DNA of 64,000 nucleotides from an uncultured Methanobacterium sp. (GTDB lineage Archaea; Methanobacteriota; Methanobacteria; Methanobacteriales; Methanobacteriaceae), in NCBI RefSeq assembly GCF_963666025.1, contig NZ_OY762552.1, positions 1,367,001 to 1,431,000 of the forward strand, written 5' to 3'. Below the pieces are notes generated by a model that worked only from the letters and a program-made list of their open reading frames with translations, was not told the origin of the DNA and searched no databases. A program made the position numbers and the translations under genes. Positions 23,052 through 32,508 of the stretch are shown piece by piece. Position 1 is the stretch's first letter, and every line of letters begins with the position of its first letter.

Positions 23052-23642
23052 TTAAGAAACAGCACTGTTTACACCCTGATAAGACAGATCGGCTGCTTTA
23101 TTAAGACATTGCTGGATATATTCATCATCATCGGTTTCTAGCCACTGCTCCCATGCATTACCACTCATCTGGTTGGTTACAGCTAATTCACTGTCCAAAT
23201 TCCCAGCCATGCCAGTGATATGCGGTGTCAAGACCAGGGCCTGTAACTCAAATTTAGTGTGTTCATAACCCGAATGACCGCCTCCGGAATGGGGAGGACA
23301 TACACTATCCGAAATGTAGTGGGTTGCCACCCCAAAACAGTAACTGGCCTGTTTGTAATCACCGTTCTGATAATATTCCCGGCCTTCCAAGAGCCAGTAG
23401 TTGATTTTTTCATCGCTGGCAGGGTACCGATGGTACCCATAATCAAAGAACTTATAATCAGGATCATCAGCCCCATCATACATTTTTGAGAGGTCTAATT
23501 TATCCTGTGCATCTGCAGGGAGAGAATAATAAACTTCTTTGGCAATTTCGTAATGATTAGGTGCTGCCCAGGCAGATACTGGTTGAACCATTGCCAGGAA
23601 AGCAGCACAAGTGAGGATAATCATTATAAAGGGTTTTTTCAT
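23052..23642 (-). CDS. Exported zinc-dependent phospholipase C / P1-nuclease-fold protein
   Basis: A 196-residue protein with a signal peptide of about 24 residues ending PVSA, then mature W25. Bacillus phospholipase C and P1 nuclease use the N-terminal Trp of the mature protein as a zinc ligand, and cleavage here would leave exactly that. The other ligands appear in order: H30 (PNHYEIA), an Asp in DGADDPD, GYHRYP, ATHYISD (H-x3-D), H six residues after that Asp (PPHS) and HTKFE (H-x3-E). The ligand set looks complete, so an active phosphodiesterase outside the cell is likely; the substrate could be phospholipid or nucleic acid. The open frame extends to 23702, but ATG 23642 begins the signal peptide. 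Confidence 0.82.
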   Translation of the reverse strand: MKKPFIMIILTCAAFLAMVQPVSAWAAPNHYEIAKEVYYSLPADAQDKLDLSKMYDGADDPDYKFFDYGYHRYPASDEKINYWLLEGREYYQNGDYKQASYCFGVATHYISDSVCPPHSGGGHSGYEHTKFELQALVLTPHITGMAGNLDSELAVTNQMSGNAWEQWLETDDDEYIQQCLNKAADLSYQGVNSAVS

Positions 23643-23753
23643 GGTTTCCTCAATATATTTTAAACTTATATTTTTAAAGTGATGGTTTAAGTGAACCATC
23701 AAAATTAATGTAAAATTAAGTTAAAACTATGTGTAGTAAGTAGCCATATTTAA

Positions 23754-24007
23754 ATATTAGCAGACAGGAGCAGTAAAAATCAATGGTTTAATGGTGGCAA
23801 GTGGTTTAATGGTGGCGATAAAATCAACTATAAAAGAGTCAAAAGTATTATAGTGGCTTTTTTAGTGTTTATGACAATTTTATTTTAATTTTCAGTCTTT
23901 TAGCTGACTTTACAGGTGAAAAATCACCCACAGGACCCATTAAGATTTTTTCCTGGATTTGTGGTTCAGCTATTGCCTTTAAGATTTTTGAAATCATGCC
24001 CAGTTAA
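23754..24007 (+). pseudogene. Possible decayed small membrane protein
   Basis: A plus-strand frame without a start codon (from 23754) reads through a repeated WFNGGK/WFNGGD segment, the product of an 18-base duplication at 23784-23816, and then a hydrophobic helix (SIIVAFLVFMTILF) to a TAA near 23878. The next frame carries on FSLLADFTGEKSPTGPIKIF and a second hydrophobic stretch to a stop at 24007. The two together look protein-like, but there is no start, no ribosome binding site and one frameshift. It may be a gene remnant or chance. Confidence 0.25.
23784..23816. repeat. 15-bp direct repeat with 18-bp period
   Basis: tggtttaatggtggc is found at 23784-23798 and 23802-23816, separated by 3 bases. 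Confidence 0.8.
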
Positions 24008-24134
24008 CAGGGGACTTATCCCGTTAGCTTACTAAAATTTCTACAACATATTAATCTCCCCTTAAAATAAATCTACTACTTAAAAAATAAAATTATAAAA
24101 AAAATATTGTTGATAAATTAGTTGTTGATTCAAA

Positions 24135-24500
24135 ATGTTGATAAAATCCATTGAAAAATGTGAATACTTCCAGGTAGCTGATAAGACTGTTCTCTGTGAG
24201 CTTCTTCACCCTAAAAATGAAAATATAGAAATGGGTTGTAGCATAGCCCACGCAGTCCTGGATGAGGATAAAGCATCTCTACCCCACAAACTGAATAATT
24301 CCGTGGAAATTTACTACATCATTAAAGGTAAGGGCAAAATGCACATTGACCATGAATCCGCTGATGTGAAACCAGGTGATGCAATATACATTCCCCCTGA
24401 ATCAGTGCAATGGATTAAAAACACCGGTAAATCCAGTTTAGAGTTTTTATGTGTGGTAACACCAGCCTGGCAGGGAACAGATGAGGAATTATGTGATTAA
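24135..24500 (+). CDS. Small cupin-domain protein
   Basis: A 121-residue single cupin barrel. The first motif region reads LPHKLNNSVEIYYIIKGKG and the second PGDAIYIPPESVQWIKN. One expected metal-binding His of the second motif is replaced (Gln in SVQWI), so metal binding may be altered or lost. Such small cupins bind sugars, oxalate-like acids or act as isomerases; no specific role can be read. The ribosome binding site before ATG 24135 is weak. A three-unit 30-base repeat lies after it, and cbiE converges from the other side. Confidence 0.8.
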   Translation: MLIKSIEKCEYFQVADKTVLCELLHPKNENIEMGCSIAHAVLDEDKASLPHKLNNSVEIYYIIKGKGKMHIDHESADVKPGDAIYIPPESVQWIKNTGKSSLEFLCVVTPAWQGTDEELCD

Positions 24501-24557
24501 ATCAGAATTTATTAATCAAAGTTAAATTTAGATTTATTTAGCTTTTAGATTTTCATT

Positions 24558-24627
24558 AAGTAAGACTGATCAGCTTTATATTTCGTAAAGTAAGACTATT
24601 CAACTATTAAATACATCAAGTAAGACT
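24558..24627. repeat. 30-bp phased repeat after the cupin gene
   Basis: The word aagtaagact starts at 24558, 24588 and 24618, exactly 30 bases apart, with looser similarity between. It lies between the converging cupin and cbiE genes. Confidence 0.75.
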
Positions 24628-24678
24628 CAAAATTTAAGATCCACTGACTCGAGATCCAATTAAAAAAAGGTTCAATAA

Positions 24679-25302
24679 TTAATAGATCACCACTACACAG
24701 AGGTAAGTGAAATCCATAGCTGCTATTTCTTTTAAACTTCCTTTAACTATCCTTTCATCAGGGTAGCTGAGTCTTTCACACACACTAACTTTTCTCTCAG
24801 GATCAACACCATTTTCCATGAGGAACTGTGCCAGTTTCTCCACCTGAAAGTCAGGTAAAACAATGGTGGGCTTTCCATTGTCCATAAAGTCCAGTATTAT
24901 TTCAGAATTCCCTTTCCCGTGGAGAGTGAGCAGGTTAACCTGATCCCATGGTATATGGAGTCTGGCAGCTGCAAGTTGCAGGGAACTAATGCCGGGAATT
25001 ACTTCCAGATCTAAGTCCTTTCGGAGGTCCATGATTGGTTTTAAGACCCCTGAAAATCCAGGGTCCCCTGTGGAAAGAATGGCCACGTTTTTACCTGCAC
25101 TCACCAGTGAAACTGATTTTTTCATCATTTCATCCATGTTCCGTGCCTTAAGAACCAGAGCCTCCCCACTGAATCCGGGAAATAGGTCCAATGCTCTCTG
25201 ACTTCCTACCAGCACATCAGCAGATTCTGCCGCTTTTATGGCCGTTGCAGTTAAATAATCGCTGGATCCAGGTCCAGTTCCGATAATATAAAGTTTAACC
25301 AT
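24679..25302 (-). CDS. cbiE: Cobalt-precorrin-7 C5-methyltransferase
   Basis: A 207-residue SAM-dependent tetrapyrrole methylase acting on cobalt-precorrin in the anaerobic route to cobamides. Seen: IIGTGPGSSDYLTATA at the N-terminus, AILSTGDPGFSG (the conserved GDP loop), and VIPGISSLQLAAARL. The length matches CbiE alone; the CbiT decarboxylase partner is not fused or adjacent. Methanogens need cobamides for methyl transfer. GGAGC precedes the ATG. It stands alone between the cupin gene and the glycosyltransferase gene. Confidence 0.88.
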   Translation of the reverse strand: MVKLYIIGTGPGSSDYLTATAIKAAESADVLVGSQRALDLFPGFSGEALVLKARNMDEMMKKSVSLVSAGKNVAILSTGDPGFSGVLKPIMDLRKDLDLEVIPGISSLQLAAARLHIPWDQVNLLTLHGKGNSEIILDFMDNGKPTIVLPDFQVEKLAQFLMENGVDPERKVSVCERLSYPDERIVKGSLKEIAAMDFTYLCVVVIY

Positions 25303-25533
25303 ATTATTGCTCCAGATTTATTCAATACTATTTACATCTTATAAGTCTACTTTAATTACTTAGGTATTATGTATGCTTAGATTGATTCATTAATTAGAGA
25401 AATATAATAAATTAGAGAATCTAATAATATAATGAGGGGTAGTATCAACTTAAATAATTGGTATTTTAGTTAAGAGGTTATGTAGGTTAATGAAATTCTA
25501 CGTAGTTTTACCAGTATTAGGGAGGATAACATT

Positions 25534-27339
25534 TTGGATAAAACATCAAAAGAAACCAATCAACCTGAACCCAACCGGTTTTATAGTATTGTTTCTGAAG
25601 TTATGCCTCCCAAATTACCAAAAATTCAATCTAACCCTATTTCTAAGGAATTATCAACAAAAGCCAGGGAAATCTTTGATGATATTGTTTTTAAAGAAAA
25701 AGTTGACATGCACATGGTAAAACCATGCGATAGGAATAACGGGTTTCCAATAGAAACACATCCTGTTCTCCAGAGAGTTTTTGAAATGATCCCCGGAGCT
25801 TTTACGTGGGGATTTATACTCACTCCCTTCCTGGCATCGTTAATGGGCTTATCCGAAATACTGGTTCTTTACATTACAATAATAGCATTTTATTGGATTT
25901 ATCGGGCTTTTCGTTTTGTTTACGGCCTATTTTTAGGTATTAGAAGGACAGAACGAGATTTACGTGTTGACTGGATTGGAAAAGTTAAGGCAGAGTACAG
26001 GGAAGACTACGATAAACTGAAATATGTGCTCATTTATCCTATCTATCAGGAAGGACTGGAAACCATTGAACCATCAATAGCAGGATGGGCTGGTTCTGAT
26101 GTGGACACCCAGAAAATTTCCGTGGTGGTGGCCATGGAGGAAAAATTCGCCACGCAGTGTATTGAAAATTTTGAATACATAAAGCAGAAATATGGGCCTC
26201 AATTCAAAGAGATCGTGTACTACATTCACCCGGCCAATATAGAAGGGGAAGTCAGGGGAGTGAAAGGACCCAACATTAACTGGGCAACACGACGTTTTGT
26301 GGAAAAAATTGAATCCAGAGGAGAAAATATTGAAGATTACCTCTTATTCACCTTTGATTGTGACCAGATCCCTCATAAAAAATATATCTCTGCCATTACC
26401 TACAAATTCTTAAGTGCCCAAAACAAGTTACAGCACTTTTACTGCAGTGCTGTACACACCTTCAACAATAACCTATGGCGAGTTCCTGCTTTGGTGCGGA
26501 TTTTTTCAATGTCTTTAACCCTGGTGGTCCTTAATAGTTGGACTGTTACCAAAAAGTCAAGAGATACATGGTCTTCATATGCAGTTAGTCTTAAAACCGT
26601 TAAAGATGTCAATTACTGGTGTCCCGATATTGAGAACGATGACACCGCATTTTACTGGAATGCACTGGTCCGTTTCCATGGTAATTTTTCAGGTGAAGAG
26701 GTTTACATCCCTACCTACAATGATGCCGTGGAAAACGAAAGTTATGTTAATACCCATCGTTCACTCTATAAACAGCAACACCGATGGGGCTGGGGTATAA
26801 TTGTATTCCCTACAACCATTGCCGGACTATATTACAACCGAAAGATAACACTTAAAAACCGTTTAAACGTTATTTGGACCCTTTTTGATAATCAACTCCT
26901 CTTCCTTACTGCGGTATATTTAATCACCTTCGGAATTCCCATTCTTAATCTGTTTAACCAGGAATTCATGAACAATCCCATAACTTACCAGATACCTTCC
27001 ATTATGGGTTACATATTAGGGGCGGCTTTCGTACTGAACTTGCCTATTGTCCTGCTCCGGAGGAAAATAATGCCTGTTCCTGATGGATGGTCCTGGTGGC
27101 GTCATGTCTGGGATTTTTTGGAAACAGGCGCTGTAACCATTAACATGCTAACCTTTGGTTTTATACCTTACATCCAGGCCCAAACTGAACTTCTGTTAGG
27201 GAAGCGACCAGGAGATAAACTAAATATCACTGAGAAGATAGTAATGAAAAATAGTAAAAAGTCTCCCTGGTCCAACAAAGGATCAAAGGTGAAAAAATCC
27301 CCAGAAATGTCTTTCTATCCAAATAACCAATCAAAATAA
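25534..27339 (+). CDS. Membrane glycosyltransferase, GT2 / cellulose-synthase-like
   Basis: A 601-residue processive-type glycosyltransferase. Two membrane helices near residues 85-140 are followed by a cytoplasmic catalytic domain with FTFDCDQIP (the D-x-D metal and sugar-nucleotide site), PDIENDDTAF (the acceptor-site acidic motif) and QQHRWGWG, the Q-x-x-R-W motif of processive synthases. About four more helices lie at the C-terminus, before a basic tail. It probably makes or extends a surface glycan. The start is TTG 25534 with GGAGGA 9 bases upstream. No other glycan gene is adjacent, so the product is unknown. Confidence 0.8.
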   Translation: MDKTSKETNQPEPNRFYSIVSEVMPPKLPKIQSNPISKELSTKAREIFDDIVFKEKVDMHMVKPCDRNNGFPIETHPVLQRVFEMIPGAFTWGFILTPFLASLMGLSEILVLYITIIAFYWIYRAFRFVYGLFLGIRRTERDLRVDWIGKVKAEYREDYDKLKYVLIYPIYQEGLETIEPSIAGWAGSDVDTQKISVVVAMEEKFATQCIENFEYIKQKYGPQFKEIVYYIHPANIEGEVRGVKGPNINWATRRFVEKIESRGENIEDYLLFTFDCDQIPHKKYISAITYKFLSAQNKLQHFYCSAVHTFNNNLWRVPALVRIFSMSLTLVVLNSWTVTKKSRDTWSSYAVSLKTVKDVNYWCPDIENDDTAFYWNALVRFHGNFSGEEVYIPTYNDAVENESYVNTHRSLYKQQHRWGWGIIVFPTTIAGLYYNRKITLKNRLNVIWTLFDNQLLFLTAVYLITFGIPILNLFNQEFMNNPITYQIPSIMGYILGAAFVLNLPIVLLRRKIMPVPDGWSWWRHVWDFLETGAVTINMLTFGFIPYIQAQTELLLGKRPGDKLNITEKIVMKNSKKSPWSNKGSKVKKSPEMSFYPNNQSK

Positions 27340-27456
27340 ACTAATCAACTTTATATTACATGCGAATATTCCCTTTATAAAGTTCCCTGAATTAATACTC
27401 CAAAAATTAGTAGTAACTTGATTAACTCGTAACTTAAAATTGAAAACGTGATAATA

Positions 27457-28644
27457 ATGCTCCAAATTGCAGTTACCGGAAAGCCCAACGTAGGCAAATC
27501 ATCTTTTTTCAACGCAGCAACCTTGTCCGAAGTCGAAGTGGCAGGTTATCCATTCACCACCATTGATGTCAACAAAGCTGTAGCTCATGTGGTTAAACCA
27601 TGCCCCTGCAGTGAATTAAAGGTTGAATGCAACCCTCGAAACTCACAGTGCAGGGATGGGCAGAGACTGATCCCAGTAGAGTTACTTGATGTTGCTGGAC
27701 TGGTTCCAGGAGCCCATGAAGGTCGGGGATTGGGTAACAAGTTCCTGGATGATCTGCGCCAGGCCCGGGTATTCATCCATGTCATTGATGCCTCAGGATC
27801 CACTGATGACGAGGGCAGACCCTGTGAGGCAGGATCACATGACCCCCTGGAGGATGTTGATTTCCTGCAGCACGAGATAACCATGTGGCTCTTCGGAATC
27901 CTCAATAAAAACTGGAACAGACTGGTTCGCAAGGCACTTTCTGAGAAACTGGACATTGCCAAGGTAATAGCAGAACAGCTCAGTGGAGCCGGCATAACAG
28001 TGGAAGATGTGCTAGAAGCTAAAAGAAGCGTTACAAAAGAGTATAAGGATTGGGAGGATGAAGATATCATCGATCTACTGGATAATCTTCTTAAAATTGC
28101 CAAACCAATGCTAATTGTGGCCAACAAAGCAGACCTACCCCATGCTGAAGAAAACATCCCGAGGCTTCGGGAAAAATATGATAATGTGGTACCTGCATCG
28201 GCAGAAGCAGAACTGGCATTAGCCCGGGCAGCAGAAGCAGGGCTCATTAAATACGTTTCTGGTGAATCTGACTTTGAAATTCTCAACGAAGATAAATTAA
28301 GCACTCCACAGTTAAAAGCCCTTGAATACATAAGGGAAAATGTCCTCCAAAAGTACGGGGGTACTGGAGTCCAGGAAGCCCTGAACCAAGCCATATTCAG
28401 TCTGTTGAACATGATCGTGGTCTATCCTGTGGAAGATGAACACAAACTTTCAGACCAGAAAGGCAACGTACTCCCTGATGCACTGCTCATACCTCAGGGC
28501 TCCAAACCAAAGGACATGGCCTTCCTCATCCACACCGATATTGGAGAAGGTTTCATGCATGCCATTGACGCCCGGAGTTGCCGTAGGGTATCCAGTGACC
28601 ATGAACTGCAAGATGGAGATATAATTAGTATCATTACACGCTAG
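27457..28644 (+). CDS. ychF: YchF/Ola1-family GTP/ATP-binding protein
   Basis: A 395-residue translation-linked P-loop protein. Walker A GKPNVGKS is at residues 8-15; DVAGLVPGAHEGRGLG is the switch II region; NKAD takes the place of the guanine-specificity motif; the C-terminal TGS domain starts near residue 310. A cysteine-rich insert (PCPCSELKVECNPRNSQC) after switch I is usual in archaeal members and could bind metal. ATG 27457 is preferred over GTG 27448 because GTGAT lies 4 bases before it. It is not clearly in an operon, following the glycosyltransferase by 117 bases. Confidence 0.92.
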   Translation: MLQIAVTGKPNVGKSSFFNAATLSEVEVAGYPFTTIDVNKAVAHVVKPCPCSELKVECNPRNSQCRDGQRLIPVELLDVAGLVPGAHEGRGLGNKFLDDLRQARVFIHVIDASGSTDDEGRPCEAGSHDPLEDVDFLQHEITMWLFGILNKNWNRLVRKALSEKLDIAKVIAEQLSGAGITVEDVLEAKRSVTKEYKDWEDEDIIDLLDNLLKIAKPMLIVANKADLPHAEENIPRLREKYDNVVPASAEAELALARAAEAGLIKYVSGESDFEILNEDKLSTPQLKALEYIRENVLQKYGGTGVQEALNQAIFSLLNMIVVYPVEDEHKLSDQKGNVLPDALLIPQGSKPKDMAFLIHTDIGEGFMHAIDARSCRRVSSDHELQDGDIISIITR

Positions 28645-28704
28645 ATGGTTGAATTACACACTAGGAGGTTGAGGGAACATTAACCCCGGATTTATAATAT
28701 AAAA

Positions 28705-30489
28705 CTATTTAACAACCTTAAATCTCTTTTTATTAATACCCGCATCCAGACTTTTTGAAAGCTCGCAGTAGCCTCCAGAGTAATGGAATTGATAGGCTTT
28801 GCCACTTGCTTCATCCGGGGGAAGTATCATTTCCATGGATTTGCGGACTTCGTTGGCAATTCCCAGTGCACTGGCATATACCAGGTATTTATCCCATATT
28901 TCAATGGATTCCGGTGGTTGGTCCTTTATGAGGCTGAAATCCTGGATATATTTTGCAAAATTATGCCATTTCGCATCATACTCCTCACCATAAGTGGTCC
29001 ACTGTCCAGCTATTTTTTGAGGCAATATAAACGAAACCAAACCTACTATCAACAGAATAAATGATGAATATGAGACATATCTGGCAGCAGGTAATAGATC
29101 CACGGCTGCAGTAAATGCACCAATTATACCGGTTATAATTGCGAATAATGCAAAAATTTTAAGGTATTTATCCCCTATCTTTTGAAAAACCTCAGACATG
29201 GCCTCTTCATCTAAGAATTCATTGATTAAATCATTTTTCCACTGGTTAAACACGTCTTTGAATGTTATGAATTCATCATCCTCCAGGCTTCCCTTATTCC
29301 CAGATATGATAATTCCACTGTTTAAATTCTTTTTAATGTTATTTAAATGGATTAAGCCATCTTCTTCTTCAAAGTAACTGAAAAAGTTAATGATATCACT
29401 TTCAAAAGTTTCAAGCCCGCTTAGATCTTTATCCCCATTGATTCTGAATGAAATAGATCGAGAATTAATATCCCTGTTTTCTGAAGGAATATCATCCATC
29501 AACAGATAACCACGATATATTAAATCCATTATTGTTGCCCTGAATCCGTCCATATCTGGTTCTCCCACTTCCTTACCCCATAAATTCCCAGATATAGCAT
29601 TTACAATTGCAGGAGGATCATCAGTGGGTAGATCTCTCTCATATTCCATATTATAATCAATTTTTGGTTCTCTTCCATAGATCAGGTAAATGATTAAGGG
29701 GATAAAACATGCAAAAATCATTAGCAGTGCTACCAGGGAATAAGCAGTAGTTTTATAGTTCAGTAGGTTCTGATGGTCATTCTGCATTTTCTCTATTTCC
29801 GGTAAAATATCCTGATTGATTTTAACTACGTTGGGAGGATTTTCCATGAATTGACTTTTGGGTATAACCATCACCAATTCCAATGGACCCGGAATGATAT
29901 TTTTACTGGTTATTTCCAAGGTACTGCCATTCCATACGGAATTTAGTGTATTGTCCTGAGAATTAAACACGTATTTTACTCCATTATTTGAAGCAAGATG
30001 TATTCTGGCATTTACCTGACCCACACCATTAGACAAGCCCTCATCCATCACATCATAATGGAGTTCGGCCAGATCATTGTAAAATTTTACCACATTCAAA
30101 AAATCATATTCAATGATGACATCCACATTTCTAGCAGAAATAGGGATTGTTTTAGATGGATTAGAGTATAAGTCAATGGTAATATATTTTGAATCTGTTT
30201 TATCATTGATTGTATAATTAGAATAAACCCCTGGAGTGGAAATCTTAAGATTTTCCAGTTTACCCGGGTCTTTTATGGATATATTCCTGTAAACTTCATT
30301 GGAAGTTCCACTGAATGAGTAGTGTAATGTTTCTTTAATGTGGAGAGTTCCATCATCATTGAGGAAAATATCCATATTTATAGATGGAACTGAATAACTT
30401 CTAGCATCATAAGATGATGCCCCTACGCCAGTAATAATAAAAAAAGACATTATAACTGTTATAATAAGTATATAAAGTTTATTTTCCAC
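28705..30489 (-). CDS. DUF2207-family membrane protein (second copy)
   Basis: A 594-residue protein: signal-like N-terminal helix, an extracellular beta-rich domain (about 30-230, with SVPSINMDIFLNDDGTLHI and the LHYSFSGTSNEVYRNI block), a helix near 250, a cytoplasmic domain, and paired helices near 450-490. It is a paralogue of the protein encoded at 30673, with YGREPKIDYNMEYERDLPTDDPPA closely matching in both (split here only by eye). The end lacks the glycine-rich tail of its paralogue. GTG start at 30489 with GGTGATCC upstream. It lies 184 bases after its paralogue in the same direction. Function unknown; DUF2207 with LemA often travels with surface maintenance genes. Confidence 0.75.
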   Translation of the reverse strand: MENKLYILIITVIMSFFIITGVGASSYDARSYSVPSINMDIFLNDDGTLHIKETLHYSFSGTSNEVYRNISIKDPGKLENLKISTPGVYSNYTINDKTDSKYITIDLYSNPSKTIPISARNVDVIIEYDFLNVVKFYNDLAELHYDVMDEGLSNGVGQVNARIHLASNNGVKYVFNSQDNTLNSVWNGSTLEITSKNIIPGPLELVMVIPKSQFMENPPNVVKINQDILPEIEKMQNDHQNLLNYKTTAYSLVALLMIFACFIPLIIYLIYGREPKIDYNMEYERDLPTDDPPAIVNAISGNLWGKEVGEPDMDGFRATIMDLIYRGYLLMDDIPSENRDINSRSISFRINGDKDLSGLETFESDIINFFSYFEEEDGLIHLNNIKKNLNSGIIISGNKGSLEDDEFITFKDVFNQWKNDLINEFLDEEAMSEVFQKIGDKYLKIFALFAIITGIIGAFTAAVDLLPAARYVSYSSFILLIVGLVSFILPQKIAGQWTTYGEEYDAKWHNFAKYIQDFSLIKDQPPESIEIWDKYLVYASALGIANEVRKSMEMILPPDEASGKAYQFHYSGGYCELSKSLDAGINKKRFKVVK

Positions 30490-30510
30490 CGGATCACCAG
30501 ATTAAACACC

Positions 30511-30560
30511 TTAACCTATTCAAATCAAACTGTTAACCTATCCAAATTTGTTAACCTATT
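30511..30560. repeat. Short direct repeat between the DUF2207 genes
   Basis: ttaaccta followed by t-c-rich bases and caaat starts at 30511, 30533 and 30551 (periods 22 and 18). The rest of this gap (to 30672) shows nothing further. Confidence 0.6.
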
Positions 30561-30672
30561 ATGTCCAAAAATTCTCTTTATTATTTCCCTGTGCCATCAT
30601 ATCTGATCTTATATTCTGATCTCTATAATTCCCCCATGACTTGTTAAAAAAATAATGAATAGAGGTGTTTGA

Positions 30673-32487
30673 TTAAAAAGCACCTCCTCCACCTCCAATA
30701 TCCCCTCCACCAATATCACCTACTCCTCCAAAATCACCGGATCCTGCTGAAGCCGTGGAAATACCGGTGTCCAGTGATGAAGAAAGAAGAGCATATCCTC
30801 CGTAGTAATGGAACATGTAGATGTCACTGCCTTCCAGCTGTTCACTGGGCACGTACAGCTCCATTGCCTTTCGAACTGCATCAGCCACTCCCAGTGCGGT
30901 GGCGTATACCAGGTACTTGTTCCAGATGGTAACTGACTCTGGAGGGTACTCCTTTATCAGGCTGAAATCCTGGATGTACTTCTTGAAGTTATGCCATTTG
31001 GCATCGTACTCCTCGCCGTAAGTGGTCCACTGACCTGCAATCTTCTGGGGAAGAATAAGTGAAATGACGGATACCACTCCCAGGGCTATTGATGCCAGTA
31101 ATGCAAAACTGGCTGCAGGTAAAGAGTCGGTAATGGTTACGAAGAACACAATTGCAGCCACTATGATTCCCACCACTCCGAAAATCTTTAAGTAGGTGTC
31201 TCCCTTCTTGATGAAGATCTTATCCATCTGGTCATCACTGAGGAATCTGTCCTTTATATCTGCTTTCCAGTTGTTGTAGGTGTCACGGAAGGATTTTGCA
31301 GTTTCTCGATCCGATAAATCAGCAGAGATCTGATCCATTGATATGAGTCCATCTTCTCCTTCAAACTCTTGCAGGAAGTTTAAGATGTCCAGTTCAAATT
31401 CCTTGAGGCTAGATTTATCCTTGGCAGGGTTAATTTTAAGAAACATTGAGTCATCGATCCCATACCCTTCCTTGGATGATGGTTCTTTCTCCATTAAAAG
31501 ATATTTTCTGTCGATTAAGTCCATTATGGTGGCTTTAAATCCATCCATGTCTGGTTCTCCAATTTTTTTGGAAAATCCCGGACCGCAGATGGCATTTACC
31601 AGGGCCGGTGGATCATCAGTAGGAATATCCCGCTCGTATTCTGCCTGGTAATCTATTTTTGGCTCCCTTCCATAACGGAAGTAAATGATTACCGGTACGA
31701 AGATAGCCAGAATCATTAAAACTGCTAAAATGGAATACACCAAACTATTAAAGTTCAGTTGATTCTGATAAGCAGTTTGAATCTGTTCTATCTCATTAAG
31801 ACCATCCTGATTTAGGATGGTTCCGTTGGTGGGATTGTTTGAGAATTGACTTTTAGGTAGGACCATCCTGATTTCAAAATAATCACCAACGGGGATAGTT
31901 CCACTGGTTACCGCCAGAGTGTTACCCTGCCAGCTAGAATTCTTAGCATAATATGGTGGATTCAACCAGTATTTTGTACCATCACTGGATGGAACATGTA
32001 TTTTGGCATTAAGCTGACCAATGGGCTCTTCCCATACTTCACCCACCAGTTTATACTGTAATTCAACTATATCATTGTAAAACCGCAGCACATGCAGTAG
32101 GTCATATTCAAGGGTCACATCCACATCCTTATTTGATATAGGAGTGGTTTTTGCTGCATCAGAGTATAAATCTATCTTAACTCTTTTGTTAATCCCTTGA
32201 TCGATTATTTCCTGACTGGAATAAGCTCCCTGAGTTGAAACTTTCACATTTTGTAGAATTTGGCCATTTTTTAAAGGTATATCCCGGTACACTCCATTGT
32301 AGGTTCCTGAAAAAGAGTAATGTATGGTTTCTGTAACATGGATTGAACCATCATTCTGCAGGAAAAGATCCATGTTAATGGAGGGTATGGAATAGCTCTT
32401 ATCTTCTTCAGCACAGGCAGATCCCATAAATGAAAGTATTAAAAGGGATAAGGTTACTATTAAAAGAATAGAATTCTTTTTTTCCAT
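30673..32487 (-). CDS. DUF2207-family membrane protein with Gly-rich tail
   Basis: A 604-residue protein with a signal-like N-terminus, an outward beta domain containing SIPSINMDLFLQNDG and IHYSFSGTYNGVYRDI, a helix near 245, a cytoplasmic region and a helical pair near 460-500, and a glycine-rich end (GGVGDIGGGDIGGGGGAF). Such tails occur in other DUF2207 proteins. ATG 32487, with GGGGAC before it, is preferred over a TTG at 32505. It starts 21 bases after the LemA stop, so lemA and this gene are probably one operon. Role unknown; an envelope or membrane-stress function is inferred from the LemA pairing. Confidence 0.78.
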   Translation of the reverse strand: MEKKNSILLIVTLSLLILSFMGSACAEEDKSYSIPSINMDLFLQNDGSIHVTETIHYSFSGTYNGVYRDIPLKNGQILQNVKVSTQGAYSSQEIIDQGINKRVKIDLYSDAAKTTPISNKDVDVTLEYDLLHVLRFYNDIVELQYKLVGEVWEEPIGQLNAKIHVPSSDGTKYWLNPPYYAKNSSWQGNTLAVTSGTIPVGDYFEIRMVLPKSQFSNNPTNGTILNQDGLNEIEQIQTAYQNQLNFNSLVYSILAVLMILAIFVPVIIYFRYGREPKIDYQAEYERDIPTDDPPALVNAICGPGFSKKIGEPDMDGFKATIMDLIDRKYLLMEKEPSSKEGYGIDDSMFLKINPAKDKSSLKEFELDILNFLQEFEGEDGLISMDQISADLSDRETAKSFRDTYNNWKADIKDRFLSDDQMDKIFIKKGDTYLKIFGVVGIIVAAIVFFVTITDSLPAASFALLASIALGVVSVISLILPQKIAGQWTTYGEEYDAKWHNFKKYIQDFSLIKEYPPESVTIWNKYLVYATALGVADAVRKAMELYVPSEQLEGSDIYMFHYYGGYALLSSSLDTGISTASAGSGDFGGVGDIGGGDIGGGGGAF

Positions 32488-32508
32488 TGGTAGTCCCCAT
32501 ATCAAATA

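Noticed and set aside
27585..28412. A 275-codon open frame on the minus strand opposite ychF
   Set aside because: It is antisense to a clear gene, very rich in Ser, Arg and Leu, has no ribosome binding site and no recognisable domain; long antisense frames are expected from the codon use of ychF.
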